DNA of 64,000 nucleotides, taken from assembly GCA_964437735.1 (NCBI GenBank), contig CAYTID010000002.1:6477-70476 (forward strand). Direction: 5' to 3'. The notes under the pieces were generated by a model. The model worked only from the letters and a program-made list of their open reading frames with translations, was not told the DNA's origin and made no database searches. This stretch comes from CAYTID01 sp964437735. GTDB taxonomy: Bacteria; Bacteroidota; Ignavibacteria; UBA10030; BY39. Positions within the stretch are counted from its first letter, which is position 1, and each line of letters begins with the position of its first letter. Positions 9,187-17,090 of this stretch are shown piece by piece. The position numbers were made by a program, and so were the translations under genes.

Positions 9187-10044
9187 ATGAAATATTCAAT
9201 TGTTATATTCTTAATTTTTGTTTTTGCCGGTTGCAGCATTCAACAACTTGCGATCAGATCGGTAGGGACAATTATGGACAACGGTTATGTTGTTTTAAAT
9301 GAAGAAGAAGATTTAGATATAGCAGAAAAAAGCGCTGCCTCAAACTTAAAACTGATCGAGGCAATGCTCAAATCGGATCCTGAAAACCACAACCTGTTGC
9401 TGTTAGCTTGCAAGGGATATACAAGTTACGCACTCGGTTTTGTGGAAGATGAAAGCGTTGACAGGGCAAAATTATTTTACAGCAGATCAACTGATTACGG
9501 TTTAAAAATTCTTAACAAGAACCGAAAATTTGCCGAAACATCAAATTCCGATTTGGAGCAATTTATAGCCGCACTTCAGACTTTCAAAAAAGAAGATATC
9601 CCCGCATTATTTTGGACAGCTATCGGTTGGGGTTCATACGTAAGTTTGTCATTGACAGAACCTCAAGCATTAGCAGATTTACCAAAAATTGAAGCTATAA
9701 TGGTTTATATAACTAAGAAAGATCCCTCTTATTTTTATGGTGGAGCGCACTTCTTTCTCGGCACTCTTTACGGCAGCAGACCAAAAATACTTGGCGGCAA
9801 TCCCGAAAAATCTAAAGATCATTTTGAAAAATGTCTATCTATCAACAACGGTAAATTTTTAATGACGTATGTTTACTTTGCTCGATCATATGCCGTTCAA
9901 ACTCAGAACCAGGATCTTTTCGAAAATATGCTTACGAAGGTGGATGAAGCATCTTTGGACATTTTACCAGAAGCACGATTATCCAATGCAATAGCAAAGA
10001 AAAAAGCAACATTACTAAGAAATTCAATTAATGATTTATTCTGA
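9187..10044 (+). CDS. TatT-like TRAP-associated TPR lipoprotein
   Basis: Lipoprotein that in the TPAT type of TRAP transporter pairs with the DctP-like binding protein. Translation probably starts at ATG 9187 (a TTG 3 codons earlier is in frame), giving MKYSIVIFLIFVFAGC, a clear signal peptide with lipobox FAGC (Cys near residue 16). The rest is helical, with repeated TPR-like segments (YYSR, GGAHFFLGTLYGSRP, YVYFARSYAVQ) and the GWGSY motif of the TatT family. It sits directly upstream of dctP, dctQ and dctM on the same strand, the order described for Treponema Tp0956-Tp0958. Family assignment is from recognition of the motif pattern and context. Confidence 0.85.
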   Translation: MKYSIVIFLIFVFAGCSIQQLAIRSVGTIMDNGYVVLNEEEDLDIAEKSAASNLKLIEAMLKSDPENHNLLLLACKGYTSYALGFVEDESVDRAKLFYSRSTDYGLKILNKNRKFAETSNSDLEQFIAALQTFKKEDIPALFWTAIGWGSYVSLSLTEPQALADLPKIEAIMVYITKKDPSYFYGGAHFFLGTLYGSRPKILGGNPEKSKDHFEKCLSINNGKFLMTYVYFARSYAVQTQNQDLFENMLTKVDEASLDILPEARLSNAIAKKKATLLRNSINDLF

Positions 10045-10055
10045 AAGGTGAACAA

Positions 10056-11066
10056 TTGCAAAATTATATAATCGGACTATTATTATTATTTATTTTCTCA
10101 CAAGCCTCAGCACAGGAATACACAATAAAATTTGCCACCCTCGCTCCTGAAGGGACAACTTGGTTGAATGTTATGAAGGAATTCGACAGTGCGATACGAA
10201 AAGAAAGCGGAGGCAAATTAGGTTTTAAAATCTATCCCGGCGGCGTACAGGGCGATGAAAAAGATATTTTACGGAAAATCAGGCTTGGACAATTGCACAG
10301 CACCGGAATTACAGGTGTCGGAATCGGAGAAATTGCTCCAAAGGCGAGAATACTCGATTCACCCTTTCTTTTTAAAACGTATGACGAAGTTGACCATATT
10401 TATAAAACTTTTGATAAAGATTTCCGCGATGCATTTGATCAGGGAGGATATATCCTATTAGGTTGGGCTGAGGTAGGATTTGTTTATGTTTTCACAAATT
10501 CTCCGATCAGGGAACAGGAAGATATGAAAAATGTAAAAATGTGGGCATGGGAAGGCGATCCGATCGCCGAAGCGGCTTTTCAGACACTGGGGATCAATCC
10601 AATACCACTTTCAGTTACCGACGTTCTGACATCACTTCAAACCAATCTCATAGATGGAGTTTATACATCTCCCCTTGCCGCGCTCGGATTACAATGGTGG
10701 ACCAGGGTAAAGTATATTTTCACGGTTCCACTTGCCGATGCAGCGGGTGCCGTTGTCATCTCAAAAAAAATGTTCAATAAGATGCCAAACGATTTACAAG
10801 AAATTTTAATTCGTAACGGACAAAAATATATGTCAAGGTTAACAAAACTAAGCCGTGAAGAAAATGCTAAATCACTTGATATATTGAAAAAAAACGGTAT
10901 GATTTTCACAGAGCCGGGTTCAAAAAAATCGCTGAGTGAATATTATGAACTTGGAAAAAAAGCAAGAAAATCTCTTATCGGCAGATTGTACGATCAGGAA
11001 TTTTTAAACAGAGTTGAAAAAGAGGTTATTGAGTACCGGAATAATAACAATAAATCTTCACAATGA
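10056..11066 (+). CDS. dctP: TRAP transporter substrate-binding protein (DctP/TatP type)
   Basis: Periplasmic solute-binding protein of a secondary TRAP importer. The start is TTG 10056, preceded by AAAGGTG; it gives a signal peptide (LLLLFIFSQASAQ). The 336 residues show the family landmarks FATLAPEGTTW, GGVQGDEKDILRKIRLGQL, SPFLF and SLQTNLIDGVYTSPLAA. In most TRAP binding proteins a conserved Arg follows the GxK segment near the middle and binds a carboxylate. Here the segment reads NVKMWAW, with Trp163 at that place, so the ligand may not be an ordinary carboxylate. The stop overlaps the dctQ start by 4 bases. Confidence 0.93.
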   Translation: MQNYIIGLLLLFIFSQASAQEYTIKFATLAPEGTTWLNVMKEFDSAIRKESGGKLGFKIYPGGVQGDEKDILRKIRLGQLHSTGITGVGIGEIAPKARILDSPFLFKTYDEVDHIYKTFDKDFRDAFDQGGYILLGWAEVGFVYVFTNSPIREQEDMKNVKMWAWEGDPIAEAAFQTLGINPIPLSVTDVLTSLQTNLIDGVYTSPLAALGLQWWTRVKYIFTVPLADAAGAVVISKKMFNKMPNDLQEILIRNGQKYMSRLTKLSREENAKSLDILKKNGMIFTEPGSKKSLSEYYELGKKARKSLIGRLYDQEFLNRVEKEVIEYRNNNNKSSQ

Positions 11067-11578
11067 AATTTCTCCGCTTCATTAGCACCTCGATATCTCA
11101 TTTAGAAAAATGGCTTGTAGTTTTTATGCTGGCAACAATGATATTGCTGGCTTTTTTACAAGTCGTCCTACGGAATTTTTTTTCCACAGGCATTCTTTGG
11201 GCTGATCCCTTCCTGCGTCACCTTGTTTTATGGATTTGCTTCCTCGGGGCTTCACTCGCGACTTTGGAAGACAGGCATATCAATATTGACGTATTGAACC
11301 GATTTTTAAAACCAAAATTGAAAATATTTTCCGGCATTATCATAAATATTTTTGCCATTTATGTTTCATATCTTCTCGCAGATGCGTCGTTTACTTTTAT
11401 CAAAGACGAAATGAACGCAGCGACAATTGCTTTCCGTATCGGAAAAATTGAATTTTTGACCTGGCATCTGCAAATTATTATCCTTATCGGATTTAGCATT
11501 ATGATATTCCGGTTCTTTATCAAAGCCGTGGAAAATATAATTGAAATCTTTAAAAAAAAACAATCCGAGAATAAATAA
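11063..11578 (+). CDS. dctQ: TRAP transporter small permease subunit DctQ
   Basis: Small inner-membrane subunit of the TRAP transporter; it packs against DctM and stabilises it. The 171 residues contain four predicted membrane helices (about 18-40, 53-70, 92-115, 133-155) and the family signature ILWADPFLRHLVLWICFLGASLA with RHINIDVL. Its ATG overlaps the dctP stop (ATGA), and its TAA overlaps the dctM ATG by one base, so the three are translationally coupled. Confidence 0.93.
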   Translation: MKFLRFISTSISHLEKWLVVFMLATMILLAFLQVVLRNFFSTGILWADPFLRHLVLWICFLGASLATLEDRHINIDVLNRFLKPKLKIFSGIIINIFAIYVSYLLADASFTFIKDEMNAATIAFRIGKIEFLTWHLQIIILIGFSIMIFRFFIKAVENIIEIFKKKQSENK

Positions 11579-12858
11579 TGGAAGCCATACTTATTATTCT
11601 CGGACTCATTTTGCTCACTTTTTTTGGCGCCCCTCTATTCTCGATCATAGGTATAATCGGATTAATGGCGTTTGTAGCAGCTGATATCGATGCTTCGGCT
11701 GTTATCGTTGAATTATACAGACTTGCGAATACACCGATCTTAATTGCAATACCTTTATTTACTTTTGCCGGATATGTGTTAGCTGATTCCAAATCACCAC
11801 AAAGAATAGTAGGATTAGCACGGGCATTTTTTGGCTGGATTCCGGGGGGACTTTCTGTTGTTGCGCTTGTATCATGTGCAATTTTTACAGCTTTTACCGG
11901 CGCATCCGGTGTAACTATTATTGCTCTGGGCGGACTTTTATATCCCGTACTAATAAAAGAAAAATATCCGGAAAAATTTTCTCTTGGACTAATAACAACT
12001 TCAGGCAGCCTCGGATTATTATTCCCTCCAAGCCTGCCTATTATCCTTTATGCTCTTATCGCAAAGATTAGTATCGATAAATTATTTGTCGCAGGATTAT
12101 TACCCGGCATACTCATAATTGTAATTTTGGCAATTTACAGTGTAAGAACAGGTGTTGTTGCAAAAATTCCAAAATTTCCATTCACATTTAAGAATGTTAT
12201 AGTATCAATAAAAGATGCCGCATGGGAAATTCCACTCCCTTTTATTATTGTCGGTGGAATTTATTCCGGATTTTTTACTGTAACAGAAGCCGCCGCTGTT
12301 ACTGCCTTTTATGTTCTGATCGTTGAAGTTTTTATTTACCGAGATTTAAATTTGTTTCGTGAAATCCCGAAAATTATGCACAAAAGCATGATTCTTGTTG
12401 GGGCAATTCTCATTATTTTAGGTACTGCTCTCGGACTTACGAATTATCTTATTGATGCTGAAGTACCAATGAAGCTTTTTGATTTGATACAAAAATATAT
12501 TACGAGTAAAACGGCTTTTCTAATTTTATTAAATGTGTTTTTGTTGATTGTCGGGATGATGATGGATATATTTTCCGCCATTATCGTTGTAGTACCCCTT
12601 ATTATTCCCATTGCTTTGGCTTATGGTGTTGATCCTGTCCACCTCGGAATAATATTTCTGACAAACCTCGAGATCGGATATGTTACTCCTCCCGTCGGAT
12701 TAAATCTCTTTATTGCAAGCTACAGATTCGATAAATCTATCATAAAAGTCTATCTGTCTTCTCTCCCCTATATTGCCATCAGAATTGTCGCATTAATACT
12801 TGTCACATATATCCCACAAATCAGTTTATTTCTGGTAGAATTCTTCGGTATAAAGTAG
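11578..12858 (+). CDS. dctM: TRAP transporter large permease subunit DctM
   Basis: Ion-coupled transport subunit of the TRAP importer (IT superfamily), 426 residues with about 11-12 membrane helices. Recognisable motifs are ATFTGASGVTIIALGGLLYP-like (FTAFTGASGVTIIALGG), TTSGSLGLLFPPSLPIILYA and EIGYVTPPVGLNLF, the repeated Gly/Pro-rich hairpins that form the substrate and Na+ sites. Last gene of the TatT-DctP-DctQ-DctM operon; a gene-poor stretch follows. Confidence 0.95.
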   Translation: MEAILIILGLILLTFFGAPLFSIIGIIGLMAFVAADIDASAVIVELYRLANTPILIAIPLFTFAGYVLADSKSPQRIVGLARAFFGWIPGGLSVVALVSCAIFTAFTGASGVTIIALGGLLYPVLIKEKYPEKFSLGLITTSGSLGLLFPPSLPIILYALIAKISIDKLFVAGLLPGILIIVILAIYSVRTGVVAKIPKFPFTFKNVIVSIKDAAWEIPLPFIIVGGIYSGFFTVTEAAAVTAFYVLIVEVFIYRDLNLFREIPKIMHKSMILVGAILIILGTALGLTNYLIDAEVPMKLFDLIQKYITSKTAFLILLNVFLLIVGMMMDIFSAIIVVVPLIIPIALAYGVDPVHLGIIFLTNLEIGYVTPPVGLNLFIASYRFDKSIIKVYLSSLPYIAIRIVALILVTYIPQISLFLVEFFGIK

Positions 12859-13014
12859 TCAGTGAAAATATTATTTAAATTAAGAAATCCTTTTATTTTA
12901 CAAGTCTAAATATCGTTAGAAAAGATCTTTAATAATGCCGCGCCATCCTTACTAATTCCCAGTACGGCGGTTCGTAGTTGTTCATCTTTTTAAAGAATGA
13001 TACAGCTTGCAGCA

Positions 13015-13099
13015 ATTTTTGTTTTTTTAGTGAAACCAATAACGAAGTCATCCTTTGGGAGTACCCTGAGTGTCTTATTGGTGAGTTTTTAGACGTTCC
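13015..13099. repeat. Degenerate direct repeat, copy 1
   Basis: About 85 bases beginning ATTTTTGTTTTTTTAG and ending TTTTTAGACGTTCC. It is roughly 80% identical to the copy at 13184-13267 over its whole length, 169 bases away. It contains the GAAGTCATCCTTTGGG and GAGTGTCTTATTGGTGAG segments. No protein is encoded. Confidence 0.7.
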
Positions 13100-13183
13100 T
13101 TAAACAAACATTAATCTATCAATCTCAAAGGTAAATAAAAAATTTAACCACTGAGGCAATAAGATCAATTAGAAACACAGAGG

Positions 13184-13267
13184 ATTTTTGTTTTTTAGTG
13201 AAACTAATGACAAAGTCATCCCTTTGGGGTGCGTTGAGTGTCTTCGTGGTGAGTTTTTAGAGATTCC
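13184..13267. repeat. Degenerate direct repeat, copy 2
   Basis: Second copy of the 13015-13099 element. Just upstream is AACCACTGAGG...AACACAGAGG (about 13145-13183), which is partly complementary to GAGTGTCTTCGTGGTGAG inside the repeat. The whole unit could therefore be a folded, mobile-type intergenic repeat. Confidence 0.7.
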
Positions 13268-13275
13268 AATTACTT

Positions 13276-13344
13276 CTTTAACGGGCCGAAGCTCTGTCCA
13301 TGCGCTAATTTGGGAAGGAACGCACAGACAGGCTTCATTTAAAG
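13276..13344. other. Long imperfect hairpin, possible structured RNA or palindromic repeat
   Basis: Stems pair in order: CTTTAA with TTAAAG, GAAGC with GCTTC, CTGTC with GACAG and TGCG with CGCA, around a 16-base loop ending GGGAAGGAA. Internal loops are small apart from CGGGCC opposite AT. This is about 20 base pairs in 69 bases, well beyond chance for a spacer. I cannot match it to a known RNA family; an SRP RNA was considered and rejected. Confidence 0.5.
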
Positions 13345-13365
13345 TATCACGGGAGGAATGATACT
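13343..13365. repeat. Short perfect hairpin
   Basis: AGTATCA and TGATACT form a perfect 7-bp stem around CGGGAGGAA. It abuts the larger hairpin. There is no T-run on either side, so it is not a standard intrinsic terminator. Confidence 0.4.
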
Positions 13366-13486
13366 TACCCTAAACTTAACATTTTTATGATTTTTCTAAT
13401 TCAGTATCCAACCGTTACTATTACCAAGTATTACCATTGTTGAAAGCCAAACGAATTTTCTCATGTATGAACATAATTACTTAGTT

Positions 13487-13576
13487 TGGCGGAGAGGGAG
13501 AGATTCGAACTCTCGATACCCTTGCGAGTACACCGGTTTTCGAGACCGGCTCTTTCAACCACTCAGACACCTCTCC
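13487..13576 (-). tRNA. tRNA-Ser (anticodon CGA)
   Basis: Minus strand. A 7-bp acceptor stem GGAGAGG/CCTCTCC, discriminator G, a genomically encoded CCA end (13487-13489), a long class II variable arm and T-loop GTTCGAATC. The anticodon stem GCCGGT/ACCGGT closes the loop CTCGAAA, giving anticodon CGA, which reads UCG serine codons. Confidence 0.95.
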
Positions 13577-13653
13577 GAAAAAATAAGAATATTTTTGAAA
13601 ATATCCAACAAAATTTGTCGTAATTTATAAAAAGTTGAGCCAAAAAGCAATTG

Positions 13654-14034
13654 TTAATTCGATTTTTTATTCTTAAAAGCAAGCAGTTCTTTGATTATTT
13701 TTATAAATTCATCGTCAGAAATATTCGCAATTGCAACTTCCTCGACCCCAATTTCCTTTGTGGTTTTAATTATTTCTTCATTAATTTCATCCAATAATAA
13801 AAGTATTGCAGTAAAACATGTTTCTACAGCCGAACGCAAATTCCGGCAGACGTTTAATGCATGCGATTGATCAATATTAACAATAATTAAATCTACTTTT
13901 CCTTCGTGCGCCTGCCTCGAAACTTGTCCTGTTGTGTTTTTAGTATAAACAGTCATACCCTCGCCTTCCAATAGTTTTAAAAATCGTTCACTCCCGGATA
14001 TATCTTTTCCCAGTATCAATATTGTTGCTTCCAC
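13654..14034 (-). CDS. Degenerate response-regulator receiver domain protein
   Basis: A 126-residue single-domain protein with the alternating beta/alpha pattern of CheY-like receivers (ATILILG, KVDLIIVNID, CFTAILLLL). The usual acidic pair after strand 1 is GK (residues 9-10). The phospho-acceptor Asp in the DLIIVxI strand is Asn53, and the conserved Lys near the end is absent. It is therefore probably a pseudo-receiver that does not accept phosphate in the normal way. Start is GTG 14034, chosen because AAGGAGGGTGA, a strong Shine-Dalgarno sequence, lies directly upstream. It stands alone next to tRNA-Ser. Function unknown. Confidence 0.7.
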   Translation of the reverse strand: MEATILILGKDISGSERFLKLLEGEGMTVYTKNTTGQVSRQAHEGKVDLIIVNIDQSHALNVCRNLRSAVETCFTAILLLLDEINEEIIKTTKEIGVEEVAIANISDDEFIKIIKELLAFKNKKSN

Positions 14035-14038
14035 TCAC

Positions 14039-14045
14039 CCTCCTT
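14039..14045 (-). promoter_or_regulatory. Strong ribosome binding site deciding a GTG start
   Basis: On the minus strand AAGGAGG precedes the GTG at 14034 at normal spacing. Such long matches are rare in this AT-rich genome, so this site fixes the start of the pseudo-receiver gene. Confidence 0.6.
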
Positions 14046-14318
14046 TTTTTAATATAAAGATAACTCAATTGAGAGTTTTTATCAATATCTATTGGCGGTG
14101 ATAGGTTACAAAACGCTTTTTTGTAGAATTTACATCATAACATTTACAATTTTTTGAATTTATCCTCATAAAATATCCATTTGATTTTTTTACAAACTAT
14201 CCGTAACACGTTGCAAAATAATAAGATAATGGAATGTCGCCCAACCAACACAAATCTTTTTCGCTGCTTGGCATTTTGGTTGACTATTATCCTCTCAAAT
14301 AACAAAGAGAAAACAACC

Positions 14319-16025
14319 ATGAAACAATATCAAATACAAATTTTAGTTCTCATCAGCATCTTGTTACTCTATTCAACTGTAGCAATCACAAACACGAATT
14401 ATAATGATGTATTGGTTATCATAAATAACAACAGTCCTATTTCCGACAGTGTGGGAACTTATTTTGCATCCATAAGAAACGTTCCGTCCGTAAATATTAT
14501 AAGAGTAAACGCATCTTGTGCTGAAGAAATCGACAGTTTAGAATTTAATTCTATCAGGACTCAAATTGAGAATTACATATTACAGAACAATCTTTTAGAT
14601 ACAATTAATTATATAGTTACAACTAAAGGAATGCCTCTAAAAATTAACAGAGGTAACACTTTTTCCACAAGTTCACCCTCGTCGTCACTCGAAAGCGAAT
14701 TAACATTAATACTAAGTTCTTTATCAGGTAAAATCGGGAACAACGGTTTTACATTGTCGCCATATTTTTTAAGCACCGAACCCTTTTCCCGCTCTGTTTA
14801 TGGGATTTATTTGGTCACACGTTTGGACGGATATAATTTGACACAGATTAAAAACCTGATAGATAAGGCGGCTGGTCCAATTTACGTAGATAGCACGTAC
14901 AGTTTTGTACTCGATCAGGATCCTACGTGGAATAGTTCATTACCATTTTTAAATAATTCAATGTCAACTGCGCATAACAAAGTAATAGCAAAAGGTTATA
15001 AATCGACACTCGAAACTTCCACTCTGTACTTAACCGAACAAAGTAAAGTCATGGGTTATACTAGCTGGGGCAGCAATGATCGCAACTCGCATCTCTATAC
15101 TCAGCATGCTCGTCCGCAAAATACTTGGACTCCCGGATCGATCGCAGAAACTTATGTCTCGACTTCAGGCAGGACATTCAGTGATCCCGTAGTTTACGGG
15201 CAATCGGTGATTGCCGACCTGTTATCGGAGGGTATTACCGGTGTCAAAGGCTATGTGTTTGAACCATACTCAAATGCGATGGCAATTGTCTGGGTATTGT
15301 TCGACAGATACACGGATGGTTTTAATATGGCAGAAAGTTTTTACAGCGCATCACGCGCTTTATCGTGGATGGATGTTGTAATCGGTGATCCGAAAATGAA
15401 AGTTTATACCGCCCAACAGCCCACACTACCTGTGCAGCTCTCCTCTTTTACAGGTATCATTTTAACTACCAACTCGGTTAAGCTGGAATGGTCGACAATC
15501 AGTGAAATAAATAACTATGGATTTTTTATACAAAAGTTTGATTATACATCACAAAGTTTCATCACCATTGAAAATAGCTTTCAGGCAGGAGCGGGACATA
15601 CACTTATTCCACAATATTATTCTTGGATAGATGAAGAAGCAACGGGAAATGAAATTCAATACAGACTGAAACAGATAGATAACGACGGACTCGAACATTA
15701 TCATGGTCCGATTACTGTTTTGAAAAATCCAACGAATGTTAAGGATACCAGTGTAAATCCAAAAGATTATGCAGTGTTAAGAAATTATCCGAATCCTTTC
15801 AATCCGAGTACAGAGATTCAATTCAACCTGGAACATAAAGAAAAAGTTTCGTTAAAAATATTCAATTCCCTCGGACAGGAAGTAGCTGTATTGGCTGACC
15901 AGCAACTTGAAGCAGGTAGTCATAAAATTAATTTCACCGCTAATTCCCTACCATCAGGAATTTATTACGCAGCGCTCCAAACAGATACAAAAAATCAAGT
16001 AACAAAAATGGCATTATTAAAATAA
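14319..16025 (+). CDS. TIGR03790 family protein with T9SS sorting domain
   Basis: Secreted protein of unknown function. I use ATG 14319, which starts a clear signal peptide (MKQYQIQILVLISILLLYSTVA). An in-frame ATG 46 codons upstream would add sequence that does not look like protein. Residues about 25-370 match the TIGR03790 pattern: DVLVIINNNSP, YFASIRNVP, YIVTTKGMPLKI, GYTSWGSND and VVIGDPKM. C-terminal to this is a short Ig-like segment (VQLSSFTG...VKLEWST), then the T9SS type A domain NYPNPFNPSTEIQF...GQEVAVL...SGIYYAAL, which directs export and anchoring through the type IX system. A transposase-derived gene follows after 9 bases. Confidence 0.85.
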   Translation: MKQYQIQILVLISILLLYSTVAITNTNYNDVLVIINNNSPISDSVGTYFASIRNVPSVNIIRVNASCAEEIDSLEFNSIRTQIENYILQNNLLDTINYIVTTKGMPLKINRGNTFSTSSPSSSLESELTLILSSLSGKIGNNGFTLSPYFLSTEPFSRSVYGIYLVTRLDGYNLTQIKNLIDKAAGPIYVDSTYSFVLDQDPTWNSSLPFLNNSMSTAHNKVIAKGYKSTLETSTLYLTEQSKVMGYTSWGSNDRNSHLYTQHARPQNTWTPGSIAETYVSTSGRTFSDPVVYGQSVIADLLSEGITGVKGYVFEPYSNAMAIVWVLFDRYTDGFNMAESFYSASRALSWMDVVIGDPKMKVYTAQQPTLPVQLSSFTGIILTTNSVKLEWSTISEINNYGFFIQKFDYTSQSFITIENSFQAGAGHTLIPQYYSWIDEEATGNEIQYRLKQIDNDGLEHYHGPITVLKNPTNVKDTSVNPKDYAVLRNYPNPFNPSTEIQFNLEHKEKVSLKIFNSLGQEVAVLADQQLEAGSHKINFTANSLPSGIYYAALQTDTKNQVTKMALLK

Positions 16026-16034
16026 GGAAAAAAA

Positions 16035-16994
16035 ATGTTTTATCCTCAAGCGACAAATAGACAATTATCATTAATTACTCCGAGACAAAATTCCGTTGTT
16101 TCACCCAGATTAGCCTGGATGATATATTACAAAGAAGTATGGAATGTAAAAAGGGTATGCGAAAAATTCAACATCAGCAGAAAAACGTTTTATAAATGGT
16201 GGAATCGCTATTTCAATTCAAACTATGATTCGAAAAGTTTAATGGATAATTCGAGAAAACCGCATAAATCTCCTATGGCAACTCCGCAGGATATTGTTCA
16301 AAAAGTGGTCGACGCACACTCGGTAACCGGTTACGGACAGAGGAGATTAAAGGTATATTTGTCCGATAATTTCGATATACATCTTTCTGAGCACACTATA
16401 TGGAAATTGCTTAAAAAGTACAAAAACGCAAAACCAATGAATTCAAGATCGCCCGGAGACAAAATTCATATAGCAACAATATCGTTATTTAATAAGCATG
16501 GAAAATCCGCATCCATTTATACCGCAATCGATGATTCGACGCAAATGAGGATATCGAGAGCTTACAAAAATTTATCGATAAATAATACTGCTGATTTTTT
16601 AAAATTAATTATCGAGAAATATCCTTTTAAAATTAAAAAAGTGTTAACTCCCGATACATTAATATTTAAATCTCTGCAATTAGAGAATGAAATAAATACT
16701 ATTTTGATTGAACAGCCGTCTGAATTGCTCAAAAAAGCGGAAATCGAACAACAGTTTTATTCTGCGGATGATGAGTCAGATAATCTTTTAAAAATTACTG
16801 ATCTGATAACCCACGAATATATGGATCTGGAATTCGAATATATTGAGGATATCAATAGATATTTTGAGAAATATTTAAGTAAATACAATAACCATGAAAA
16901 AAATGAATATTTATCAGGATTGACTCCGCTTCAAAAATTAAGAACTTTTGACGGATTCCAAAAAATAAATTATTTCGAAACAGTTATTGCATAA
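16035..16994 (+). CDS. Transposase-derived protein lacking the DDE triad (IS481/IS3-like)
   Basis: A 319-residue protein with an intact frame and an AAGGAAAAAA ribosome site. Residues about 24-135 are the two helix-turn-helix domains typical of IS481/IS3 transposases (WNVKRVCEKFNISRKTFYKWWNRY and TGYGQRRLKVYL). Residues about 143-300 follow the integrase (rve) core, including AIDDSTQMRISRAY and the C-terminal YLSGLTPLQKL. However, HID is HIA (Ala147), TDNG is TPDT (205-208), and no Glu-bearing third motif is visible. Catalysis should be impossible, while the DNA-binding half is preserved. I see no terminal repeats of an insertion sequence. It lies 9 bases after the TIGR03790 gene, so it may be cotranscribed. 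It could be a domesticated DNA-binding protein, or a slowly decaying relic that happens to lack stops. Confidence 0.75.
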   Translation: MFYPQATNRQLSLITPRQNSVVSPRLAWMIYYKEVWNVKRVCEKFNISRKTFYKWWNRYFNSNYDSKSLMDNSRKPHKSPMATPQDIVQKVVDAHSVTGYGQRRLKVYLSDNFDIHLSEHTIWKLLKKYKNAKPMNSRSPGDKIHIATISLFNKHGKSASIYTAIDDSTQMRISRAYKNLSINNTADFLKLIIEKYPFKIKKVLTPDTLIFKSLQLENEINTILIEQPSELLKKAEIEQQFYSADDESDNLLKITDLITHEYMDLEFEYIEDINRYFEKYLSKYNNHEKNEYLSGLTPLQKLRTFDGFQKINYFETVIA

Positions 16995-17090
16995 TATAAT
17001 TTTTCCGTTTGGGTGCACTTGTATACGATCAATGACAATTTCCTCCCTGTTGCCATTGGATAAGTTTATGCAAGTGCATCTTAATTTTAA

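Larger units (their letters stand above)
12859..13486. other. Gene-poor 0.6 kb stretch with repeats
   Basis: No convincing coding sequence in either direction. It holds a degenerate direct repeat (13015-13099 and 13184-13267), a long imperfect hairpin (13276-13344), a short perfect hairpin (13343-13365) and, at its right end, the 3' side of tRNA-Ser. The base composition is less AT-rich than typical spacers of this genome, which suggests that something other than plain intergenic DNA is here. Confidence 0.6.

Noticed and set aside
13276..13344. Possible small SRP (4.5S) RNA, because of GGGAAGGAA near a hairpin tip
   Set aside because: The SRP core CAGGTCC-GGAA-GGAAGCAGC is not present; only the purine-rich loop resembles it.
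14181..14318. N-terminal extension of the TIGR03790 protein from ATG 14181
   Set aside because: The extra 46 residues do not look like protein and would bury the signal peptide; ATG 14319 begins a proper one.
17014..17078. Inverted repeat TGCACTTG/CAAGTGCA after the transposase-derived gene, as an insertion sequence end or terminator
   Set aside because: Only 8 bp, with a ~50-base loop, no T-run, and no matching copy found upstream of 16035.
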